Assembly (NCBI GenBank): GCA_028671895.1
Contig: CM053802.1
Span: forward strand, 32,650,201 to 32,714,200
Length of the DNA stretch: 64,000 nt
Source: Oenanthe sinensis
Taxonomy: Eukaryota > Streptophyta > Magnoliopsida > Apiales > Apiaceae
Direction: 5' to 3'
Position numbers and translations under genes: made by a program. This document shows positions 1 through 6,780 of this stretch, one piece after another. Numbering within the stretch: the first letter of the stretch is position 1; each line of letters begins with the position of its first letter. The notes below the pieces were generated by a model, which searched no databases, had not been told where the DNA came from, and worked only from the letters and a program-made list of their open reading frames with translations.

Positions 1-127
1 CAGTTTTATAAAAGAAAGTTTTGCGAGAAATGATTACCCTGACTAGTATGTTAATTACAATTTTGGGACAATGAGGTCCAGTAATGATTTAAAGCATGGT
101 TTTGAGCAAAAGATTTTGTTTAAATTA

Positions 128-134
128 TATATAA
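128..134 (+). promoter_or_regulatory. LTR TATA box
   Basis: TATATAA lies inside an AT-rich stretch about 98 bases upstream of the LTR ATG at 226. Usual spacing would put the start of transcription around 155-170. An ATG at 160-162 would be at or just before that start, so 226 is likely to be among the first usable start codons of the transcript. The start site itself is inferred. Confidence 0.6.
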
Positions 135-225
135 GCCTGTAGAACTGTTTTCAACCAGTATGGTTACTTGCTGAGCTTTTGTAGCTCATCCTTTTATTTT
201 CTAACATCTACAGCTTTTGAGAATC

Positions 226-387
226 ATGGTCCGTATTAAGCAGACTGCTCGGAAGAACATGTCTTACATGAACTTTGCTAGGCTGGCTGAGAGGGAACAG
301 GTAGGATCGAGGCAGAGTTGGAAGGAAAAGACTTTGTTTAGTCTTGTACTTTTATTAGTAGATCTTGAGATGATTCAGGAGTTGTAA
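226..387 (+). CDS. 53-codon ORF in the LTR, N-terminus like the histone H3 tail
   Basis: An ATG at 226 opens a 53-codon frame ending in TAA at 385-387. Its first eleven residues read MVRIKQTARKN. The mature histone H3 tail begins ARTKQTARKS, so KQTARK is identical and Arg2 is also kept, which places Lys at the equivalents of H3 K4 and K9. After that there is no similarity to H3: no histone fold and no continuing tail. The frame lies wholly in the inferred R region, so both LTRs of a complete element would carry it. CAG|GTAGGA at 298-306 gives a possible 5' splice site after codon 25, which would replace the last 28 codons with the leader ORF at 775-1179. Whether it is translated is unknown. 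A chance match over six residues is possible, and the function is unassigned. Confidence 0.45.
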   Translation: MVRIKQTARKNMSYMNFARLAEREQVGSRQSWKEKTLFSLVLLLVDLEMIQEL

Positions 388-1179
388 TATTTTTTTCGTT
401 GTTGTAAATTTAAATATAAATAAATGTAGTAGTGTGCTTGTTTCATACCATTACCTTGAAAGGTCCAGGCGAGTAGTCGGGGTCATATTTATGGTTATTC
501 TCTATTTTTGTGATTTAGGGTGCATGCATCTAGAGTTAGTGACTCCCCGATCTAGACCCCGGATCGGGAGGGCGTCACAGGTTGGTATCAGAGCTAAAGT
601 TTTGGTCACTGAAACAAGCCAGGATTAAGTTAAACAAGTAGATCATTTAATAAAAGAAGAGAGAGTAATGGTAAGATAGGATTAGATAACAAAGAGTGGT
701 ATAGACGTTAGAATTTTAACTGTAGATTTAAGATGATCTTATCCCTTTTTGCATTGCATATTATACTACTGCAGGCTCGTGGAATTGTTTCACAACCACC
801 ACCATCTCCTGGTTCCTCTGAATTTTCTTCGGATACTGACGATGATGCTATAGTTATATCTAGTTCTGAGAGCGAGGAGGAGGAGCTGATTCCTGAGCCC
901 CCTGCTCAGCCTGACCTACCCTCAGGGAGTGCTGGTGTCCCTGTTCGCCGTAGAGTTTATAGGCCATCCATTACCCTAGGCCAGCTGAGAGTTCCCGAGC
1001 ATCCTGTCGAGTGGTGGGAGGATCGCATTAGGGCTGTCGAGGAAGAGGGACGTAGGCAGATAGCGGCCAGAGCATTTCCAGATGATATGGCGGAGCGGGC
1101 AGGAGAGTTGACCCGGGTGCTTAGTAGACTGCCGATTGGACTCAGGGCTGCCAGAGACAGGGATCACCGGGGAGATTAG
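226..1179 (+). CDS. candidate two-exon accessory ORF spanning LTR and leader, exons 226-300 and 775-1179
   Basis: Exon 1 (25 codons) starts at the LTR ATG and ends at CAG|GTAGGA (300/301). Exon 2 starts after a pyrimidine-containing stretch and ACTGCAG (774/775) and reads 134 codons to TAG at 1177-1179. Both boundaries are phase 0, so the frame is kept, giving about 159 residues. In order: an H3-tail-like start (residues 1-11); a Pro/Ser-rich linker; an acidic segment with IVIS followed by SSSESEEEE (codons from 850), resembling a SUMO-interacting motif with a phospho-acidic tail; a Pro-rich stretch; a basic RRR; and a charged, probably helical C-terminus with a Trp pair (about 1010-1015). 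It precedes gag by 443 bases. I recognise no family. A transcript spliced this way lacks the primer-binding site and could not prime reverse transcription, as expected of a messenger-only RNA. The splice sites are judged by eye. Confidence 0.4.
419..424 (+). promoter_or_regulatory. candidate LTR polyadenylation signal
   Basis: AATAAA occurs in a T/A-rich stretch about 285 bases downstream of the TATA box, a sensible distance for the R/U5 boundary of an LTR. AT-rich plant DNA often contains this hexamer by chance, so the assignment rests on its position in the LTR. Confidence 0.45.
583..594 (+). promoter_or_regulatory. primer-binding site, initiator Met-tRNA
   Basis: TGGTATCAGAGC is complementary to the 3' end of plant initiator methionine tRNA, the usual primer of plant Ty1/copia and many Ty3/gypsy elements. 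It starts three bases after the LTR end at 579. This fixes the orientation of the element and the LTR boundary. Confidence 0.9.
733..1179 (+). CDS. leader ORF upstream of gag, acidic Ser/Glu-rich
   Basis: Read without splicing, an ATG at 733 opens 148 codons. The first 14 residues are hydrophobic only because they translate the probable polypyrimidine and 3' splice region, so the spliced form starting at 775 is the better model. The body has low-complexity Pro/Ser and Asp/Glu/Ser stretches (about 796-905), then a less biased region with VPEHPVEWWEDRIR and a charged helical tail. It has none of the gag, protease or polymerase signatures. The codon use is more GC-rich than in gag (for example 1000-1175), which may hint at a separate origin. 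Plant gypsy leaders sometimes carry extra ORFs, but I cannot match this one to a described protein. Confidence 0.4.
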   Translation: MILSLFALHIILLQARGIVSQPPPSPGSSEFSSDTDDDAIVISSSESEEEELIPEPPAQPDLPSGSAGVPVRRRVYRPSITLGQLRVPEHPVEWWEDRIRAVEEEGRRQIAARAFPDDMAERAGELTRVLSRLPIGLRAARDRDHRGD

Positions 1180-1622
1180 TTGTCAGGATGTTTGAGTGTT
1201 AGAAGGGACATTTGTTAGAGCCCTCTAGCACACTTGCCTAGATGTTATTTCTGTTTTCTTCCCAGTACTTGTATTTCGTGGTTGTACTTTAACGTATCCT
1301 GCACTTTGGCACTTTTAGTATCTATGTATGTTTGCTTTTCAGTTCCAGTATCTTTCGATATATCTGCCATTTTTTTTTTTTGCACATTTGACCATAAACT
1401 GTTTCTTACCTTTACCAGTACCTTATTTATACCTGTTGTGCTAACCTGTTTTCGATAGAACCTTTATATCTTTGTGGTACAGGCAACTTATGTAGTAATG
1501 ATGCTACAAGATTGATTTTTAAAATAGAGTTTTTAATGCCCAAATGGTTTTAAAAGTATTTGAACTGTTTACAATATGGTGTAGTGTATTGCTTAATAAG
1601 TTGCTTGTTTCCCTTATAGTAA
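1180..1622 (+). other. leader between accessory ORF and gag
   Basis: T-rich non-coding sequence with a run of twelve T at 1370-1381. There are two 3' splice-site-like sequences: TTCTTCCCAG ending at 1265, and GTTTCCCTTATAG ending at 1619. The second ends three bases before the gag ATG, so the sequence there is TAG|TAAATG. Joined to the LTR donor at 300, the TAA at 1620-1622 would close the 25-codon LTR frame directly against the gag start. The small frames in this interval look like chance. Confidence 0.5.
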
Positions 1623-2720
1623 ATGCCGCCAAAGAAAAGAAACACCTCAAATTCGTCTCAGAACCATAATACTCAAGATCAAAATCCCATGGACCCTACA
1701 GTTGCCCAACTCATTCAATTGCTACAACAGCAAACAGCTCTTTTAACTCAGCAACAGCAAAGACCTTCCGCACCCCCAGCAGTTACCTTTAAATCTTTTC
1801 AAGCAGTGAAACCACCTGAATTTAGAGGATCCACAGACCCAGTAGAAGCCTAGACATGGCTTAAGGAGATGGAAAAAGCTTTTCAGTTGGTAGACGTAGA
1901 TGAAGATAAGAAGACTGAGTATGCTAGTTATTTTCTTAAAGCTGAAGCCGGTTACTGGTGGGAGTCTACGAAGATGCTTCAGGGTGAAGGTGTGATTTCT
2001 TGGAATCAGTTTACAGAATTGTTTTTAGAAAAGTACTTTCCTAGTTTTATGAAGGACCAGATGGAAATTAAATTTCTAGAACTGAAGCAAAGAGGTATGA
2101 GTGTGGCAGAGTACGAGGCCAAGTTTTCTGAGATGGCCAGGTTTGTGCCAGAATTTGTTAACACTGATGTCAAGAAGGCTAAGAGGTTTCAGCAAGGCCT
2201 AAGGCCATGGATTAGAAGTAGGGTGGCAGTTTTTGAGTTGCAAAGCTTTACTGCAATAGTTCATAAAGCAATGATCGTGGAAGGTGAGAGTGATATGTCC
2301 CAGAAGGAGAAGGACAACAAAAAGAGAAAGTTTGGTGCTAGGGAAGACAGTCAGGGACATGGTAATTTCAGAAACAAGTTTCACAGAAGGCCAGAAGGTC
2401 AGAGAAGTGATTCCCAGCAGATCAAGAATGGTAATGATGGAAGAGGGAGACAGAACAATAAAGCTCAAGGTTTCAACTAGCCAAAGGCCGTCAGACAGTT
2501 TGTTCCTGAGTGTAGGATTTGTGGAAGGAAGCACTCTGGAGTTTGTAATAAGCCCAATGTTACCTGCTTCAAATGCAACAGGAAAGGACATTATGCAGCA
2601 GAGTGCAACAGTCAGAGTCAGAATTCAAATCCAAAGTCTGGGATCAAATGCTACAAGTGTGGCAAGCTGGGCCACATGGCAAGGGAATGCAAGGAACCTA
2701 CACAGCCTACCAATGTTCTC
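1623..2720 (+). pseudogene. gag: gag region: capsid-like domain and CCHC zinc knuckles
   Basis: Gag packages the element RNA into particles in the cytoplasm. A Gln-rich N-terminus (about 1710-1765) leads to a plant retrotransposon gag domain with KPPEFRG, ASYFLKAEAGYWWE, FLEKYFP and FLELKQRGMSVAEYEAKF (about 1810-2290). A basic Lys/Arg/Gly-rich linker follows (about 2300-2475). Two full CCHC knuckles (C-x2-C-x4-H-x4-C) lie at 2565-2606 and 2649-2690, with a variant C-x2-C-x3-H-x3-C at 2511-2546. TAG at 1851-1853 falls within a conserved motif where Gln before Thr-Trp is usual; TAG at 2478-2480 falls just before the knuckles. The gag/protease boundary is approximate. Confidence 0.9.
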
Positions 2721-2779
2721 AGGATAGCTGGAACTCCGTCTCAATCTTCAGCACATCAATCTAGAGCAAGAACCTTCAA

Positions 2780-3300
2780 CATGACTCAGAAAGAGGCTAT
2801 CCAGGATGTGGATGTGATATCAGGTACACTTCCTGTTAATTCAGTGCAAGCTAGTGTATTGATTGATTCTGGAGCTACTAAGTCTTTTATATCTCAAGAT
2901 TTTCTTGGTAAATTGCAATGTGAAGTCCGACCTTTGGAGCAAGCCTTAGTTATAGAAGTAGCTAACCAGGCAAAGATTCCAGTAAGCCAAGTTTGTCCTA
3001 GGTGTGACATTGAAATAGGCAGTTGTCATTTTCTTGCTAACTTGATACCTTTTAAGTTAGGTGAATTTGATGTAATTCTAGGGATGGATTGGTTGTCAGA
3101 ATACAAGGCTCAGATAGATTGTAGGAATAAGAAGTTAAAGGTGAAAACCCTAGAAGGAGAAGAAGTGGAATTTCGAGGTACCCGGCAAGTCAAGAAGTTT
3201 TTGAATATCGTTCAGGCAAAGAGATTTCTGCGTCAAGGATGTGAGGCTTACCTAGCCTATGTTGTAGACACTGAGAAGGAGCCAGTTCAATTAGAAGATG
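2780..3300 (+). pseudogene. retrotransposon aspartic protease region
   Basis: The protease cleaves the gag-pol polyprotein and works as a dimer. VLIDSGATKSFIS carries the catalytic Asp-Ser-Gly at 2865-2873 (codons 415-417), and the downstream FDVILGMDWL (about 3066-3095) is the second conserved block of plant gypsy proteases. The segment itself has no internal stop or frameshift. The domain edges are estimated from these motifs. Confidence 0.88.
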
Positions 3301-3692
3301 TTCCTATCGTCAATGAATTTCCCGATGTATTTCCAGATGAATTGCCAGGCTTACCTTCCGATAGGGAAATAGAATTCTCTATTGATTTGGCCCCAGGCAC
3401 TGAGCCAGTTTCCAAAGCTCCATATAGAATGGCGCCAGTTGAGATGAAAGAGTTGGCGAGTCAAATACAAGATCTCTTGGATAAAGGAATTATAAGACCT
3501 AGTGTGTCCCCCTGGGGAGCACCAGTGTTGTTTGTTAAGAAGAAAGATGGAAGCATGAGATTGTGCATAGATTACCGAGAATTAAACAAGCTAACCATCA
3601 AGAACAAGTACCCGTTGCCGAGGATCGATGATCTTTTTGACCAACTGAAAGGAGCCGAATGTTTCTCAAAAATTGACTATCTACAGAAATGA
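3301..3692 (+). pseudogene. reverse transcriptase, N-terminal fragment only
   Basis: VNEFPDVFPDELPGLPSDRE and IDLAPGTEPVSKAPYRMAP mark the start of a gypsy RT. It continues through KGIIRPSVSPWGAPVLFVKK, DGSMRLCIDYRELNKLT and KYPLPRIDDLFDQL to FSKID. The Asp at 3675-3677 is the first catalytic Asp (motif A). The family would next read a Leu/Arg/Gly/Tyr-containing helix; instead the homology ends exactly here, four unrelated codons follow, and TGA closes the frame. The YxDD motif, RNase H and integrase are missing, so no polymerase activity is possible. Confidence 0.92.
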
Positions 3693-3743
3693 CTAGTATG
3701 GCATCCCAATTATCTACAGAAATGACTAGTATGGCATCCCAAT
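3678..3743 (+). repeat. 33-bp tandem direct repeat at the retrotransposon breakpoint
   Basis: Two identical 33-base copies, 3678-3710 and 3711-3743, begin at the first base after the catalytic-Asp codon of RT and contain ACTAGTATGGCATCCCAAT. Four bases of a third copy follow. The repeat is not RT sequence, so it belongs to the joined DNA or to the repair event that made the junction. Confidence 0.9.
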
Positions 3744-5706
3744 TATCATTATAACATAGAATTCGAATATTCCACTTGATAACATCCAAGAATCGTAACA
3801 ATTGAGTTGTTTTCCACAAACAATTAGTGACTATCATCAAGTTACAAATCTAATGCACCATATAAACATCTCAATTAACCACATACTAATCAATCTACAA
3901 ACTCAATCTACTCTTTATATCTTAACATTTTCGAACATAATTATATACATGAGCCTAACTAGAAAATCTACTATTTAATCATAACAATTAACACAACTCA
4001 CTAACACAATTGTATAGTTACTACTTCGAGCAATACATATTCACAATCTTTCATATCTCATTCGAATTACTACATACAAATTACACAAATAATCAGTTCA
4101 TTATCTAGGCATGGCAATTAGCATCAATTAATTCAAGCTTATGTTGCCATTAATTCAATTTCGAACATAATATATGTACATATATTCGAATTTTTAACTA
4201 ATGCTAGAGAAACTGCAGCAAATGGGCTATAACATTTTAATTTAACAATTGACTAAATCAAATTCATCATATAAGGATGCACACAACCAGCAACTAGCAT
4301 GTGCCATTGACTACCGATCGGAAAAATCAATTTATAGCCGGAAAAGTATAATCATTAATCATGCAAGGCTAATTAACTACTAATTCGAGTTCATATCATC
4401 ATAATTAGCTGCCACCAATCAAAACCAAGCTATGTAGAATCATTGCAATCATGTAAGGGTTATTAGCTATAACAAAAAGCATACCACCGATCAGAAATTG
4501 CAACTATAATCGGGAAAAATAAAAACAAAAACTTGCCCAGCAACTATCTAGCATGCAGAGTAAAAGCATAACATTTCCGGCTCAACTTCATCATCGCCGT
4601 TGACCTGCCAGCTCGGAGAGCTTCATTGCCGGCGGCCATGGCTTCGGCGGAAGTCCGATCAACGGACCCTCAAACACCGAGCCTCAATTCTTCTCAACTA
4701 GCACATATTAAATCATAACCAAGCCTCAAACATCAAGATTAACTTGTAACCGTTGCTGCATGCAACTATAATCAAATATACATACACGGCACATATACAT
4801 ATATGCATGCAATGCTCAAAACGACAGATACAAGCAAAACTAGCTCAAGTACTAGCATGATAATCGAAATTATAGCAAGAATTAGCAACAAAATGATGAC
4901 AAACGAGAGGAACTTCATAAATCGCCTAAGGAACGAGAGAAAACCGAACCTAGACAAGAAACTGCAGAATGGGGAAGAAAAAGAGGTCTGCTGGGTTAAA
5001 TAAAAACAAGGGCATACTAGTAATTTCACAATTCCCTTTTCTAAATTAAAAACAATTTATAATTCGAATATTTATATAATTGGGGTGCAAAAATAAGTTT
5101 TATATTTTTAAAATTCAGATCATGAATTTAGAAGCTTCCCCATATTTTTGAAATATTTTTCGGGTAAATAAATAATTAAATAAAAATCTTTGAAGTTTTA
5201 GTACAGAAATAGAAAATGAGAATAGAAAAATCATAAAAAAAAAATTTTGGGCTCAAATAAAATAAAATTTTATTTTTCAACAGCCCTAGAATAAATAATG
5301 AACATTTTGGAAAAGTTTTCATGATTTTTGGACATTCCCATAATTAAATATGGAATTTAGAAGAGTAATATCTCTAGAATAAAACAGGAATGAAAGATTT
5401 ATATAAAATCACTGGGACTAGAATTAAATACATCACCATTTTTAGAAAGTCTCTAAAATCAAATAGAAGCTACATATAAAATTTCATAATTATTGGACAC
5501 ACCAATAATTTTATAAAAATCAAACAGCTAGTCAATTAAGCATAAAAATCAATTAAACACTTAATTAAATCACTTAAGCATAATGGGGTCAAACGGGCAG
5601 TCAATTAGACATATAAAATGACCACATATCATATCTTAACATATTAAAACACATAAATCATATATCTCATATTATTCAAATAGATTTAATTATCTCGATC
5701 GTTAAA
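3744..5706. other. AT-rich non-coding DNA, possibly old transposon sequence
   Basis: There is no gene I can support on either strand. 3744-4540 and 5030-5706 are strongly AT-rich with many A and T runs. 4560-4690 is a GC-rich islet. 4890-5010 is purine-rich on the plus strand, so pyrimidine-rich on the minus. Read on the minus strand from 5700 down, the order (AT-rich stretch with a TATATAAA-like box at 5405-5398, pyrimidine-rich segment, GC-rich islet, AT-rich tail) could be an LTR or other transposon fragment opposite to the gag-pol element. That is an inference from composition. A minus-strand frame at 4772-5029 encodes a mostly Leu/Ile/Val peptide, but the composition explains it. Confidence 0.5.
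4560..4690. other. GC-rich islet with two tiny opposed ORFs
   Basis: This is the only GC-rich patch between the retrotransposon and the satellite. The palindrome GCCATGGC at 4636-4643 supplies an ATG on each strand. The plus-strand frame from 4638 has 26 codons; the minus-strand frame from 4639 down to 4544 has 31 codons. Such Gly/Ala/Arg-coding patches occur inside some plant LTRs and at gene starts. Neither frame has a recognisable motif, and I do not claim a gene. Confidence 0.3.
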
Positions 5707-6361
5707 GAGGCTTTAATCTTGACTCGTTCAAACTTGAAAATAGTTTGTAGCTTCATTCTTGACTCGGTACAACATGAAAATAACTTGTAAACTCTTGAAG
5801 GATCAATCTTGGCATATTTGAACTTGAAAACAATTCGTAACAATTTGAGGCTTCATTCTTGACTCGTTCAAACTTGAAAACAATTTGTAGTTTCATTCTT
5901 GACTCGTTTCAACATGAAAACAACTTGTACACTCTTGTAGGATCAATCTTGGCTCATTTGAACTTGAAAACAATTCGTAACAATTTGAGGCTTTAGTCAT
6001 GACTCGTTCAAACTTGGAAACAGTTTGTAGCTCCATTCTTGACTCGGTACAACATGAAAATAACTTGTACACTCTTGTAGGATCAATCTTGGCTCATTTG
6101 AACTTGAAAACAATTTGTAACAATTTGAGGATTCATTCTTGACTCGTTCAAACTTGGAAACAGTTTGTAGCTTCATTCTTGACTCGGTTCAACATGAAAA
6201 TAACTTGTAAACTCTTGTAGGATCAATCTTGGCTCATTTGAACTTGAAAACAATTCCTAACAATTTGAGGCTTCATTCTTGACTCGTTCAAACTTTAAAA
6301 CAGTTTGTAGCTTCATTCTTGACTCGTTTCAACATGAAAATAACTTGTAAACTCTTGTAGG

Positions 6362-6451
6362 ATCAATCTTAGCTCATTTGAACTTGAAAACAGTTTCTAG
6401 CTTCATTCTTGACACGTTTCAACATGAAAACAACTTGTACACTCTTGTAGG
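6362..6451. repeat. 90-bp short monomer: C/A hybrid (40) plus B (50)
   Basis: Here sub-repeat C (from 6362) runs directly into the end of an A-type sub-repeat at GAAAACAGTTTCTAGC and then into B, removing 50 bp. The junction lies in the shared GAAAAC core, as expected from exchange between C and A. The same structure recurs near 8411, 8921, 10551, 12181, 16751, 18381, 20290, 21919, 23830, 25459, 25689, 28999, 34829, 43034, 45782, 49511, 50022, 52761, 56201, 56701, 61266 and 63176. The constant TTTCTAG variant suggests one founding event later spread by segmental duplication. Confidence 0.85.
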
Positions 6452-6780
6452 AACAATCTTGGCTCATTTGAACATGAAAACAATTCCTAAAATTTGAGGC
6501 TTTAATCATGACTCGTTCAAACTTGGAAACAATTTGTAGCTTCATTCTTGACTCGTTTCAACATGAAAACAACTTGTAAACTCTTGTAGGATCATTCCTG
6601 GCTCATTTAAACTTGAAAACAATTCGTAACAATTTGAGGCTTTAATCATGACTCGTTCAAACTTGGAAATAGTTTGTAGCTCCATTCTTGACTCGGTACA
6701 ACATGAAAATAACTTGTAAACTCTTGTAGGATCAATCTTCGCTCATTTGAACTTGAACACAATTCGTAACAATTTGAGGC

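Larger units (their letters stand above)
1..579 (+). mobile_element. 5' LTR (3' portion) of a Ty3/gypsy retrotransposon
   Basis: The sequence ends in TCACA at 575-579, followed three bases later by a 12-base match to the initiator Met-tRNA 3' end (583-594), the usual arrangement at the inner edge of a plant gypsy 5' LTR. Inside it are a TATA box at 128-134 and an AATAAA at 419-424. By inference the transcript starts near 155-170 and the R region runs to about 440-450, with U5 from there to 579. The 5' TG end and most of U3 are not identified, so the element probably continues left of the window. No 3' LTR copy is recognisable in the window. The R region carries a short ORF (226-387) described separately. 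Confidence 0.85.
301..774 (+). other. candidate intron removing the LTR end and primer-binding site
   Basis: This 474-base interval begins GTAGGA and ends CTACTGCAG, is T/A-rich like plant introns, and has a branch-point-like TTTTAAC near 714-720. It contains the poly(A) signal, U5, LTR terminus and primer-binding site. Splicing it joins two open frames in phase. Sequence alone cannot show that it is used. Confidence 0.35.
1623..3692 (+). pseudogene. gag-pol of a Ty3/gypsy retrotransposon, two in-frame stops, truncated in RT
   Basis: One frame runs 690 codons from ATG 1623 (preceded by TAA, followed by the Lys-rich MPPKKR start) to TGA 3690-3692, interrupted by TAG at 1851-1853 (codon 77) and 2478-2480 (codon 286). 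In order it holds a gag capsid-like domain, zinc knuckles, an aspartic protease, and the first part of reverse transcriptase. No frameshift is seen, so gag and pol were one polyprotein, as in many plant gypsy elements. A complete element would continue with the rest of RT, RNase H, integrase and, in chromoviruses, a chromodomain; all are absent. Both stops sit where CAG (Gln) would fit the family, which suggests C-to-T decay. The copy cannot make functional proteins and would need another element to move. The gag style resembles Tekay/Del, but without integrase this is not settled. Confidence 0.93.

Noticed and set aside
226..387. A true histone H3 gene or pseudogene in the LTR
   Set aside because: Similarity stops after about ten residues; the rest of the tail and the histone fold are absent.
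434..628. Plus-strand 64-codon frame across the LTR end
   Set aside because: It runs through the LTR terminus and the primer-binding site, which are constrained as nucleic acid; no motif.
1234..1458. Plus-strand 74-codon frame rich in Phe, Leu and Cys
   Set aside because: It is the reading of a T-rich leader with a poly-T run; composition explains it.
2199..2591. Minus-strand 130-codon frame opposite gag
   Set aside because: Shadow of the gag coding frame.
3598..3840. Minus-strand 80-codon frame with an 11-residue repeat
   Set aside because: The peptide repeat is only the 33-bp DNA duplication read through the junction.
4772..5029. Minus-strand 85-codon frame with a long Leu/Ile/Val stretch, like a membrane peptide
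   Set aside because: The hydrophobic stretch follows from AT-rich, pyrimidine-biased DNA. No homology, no supporting promoter, and no gene neighbours.
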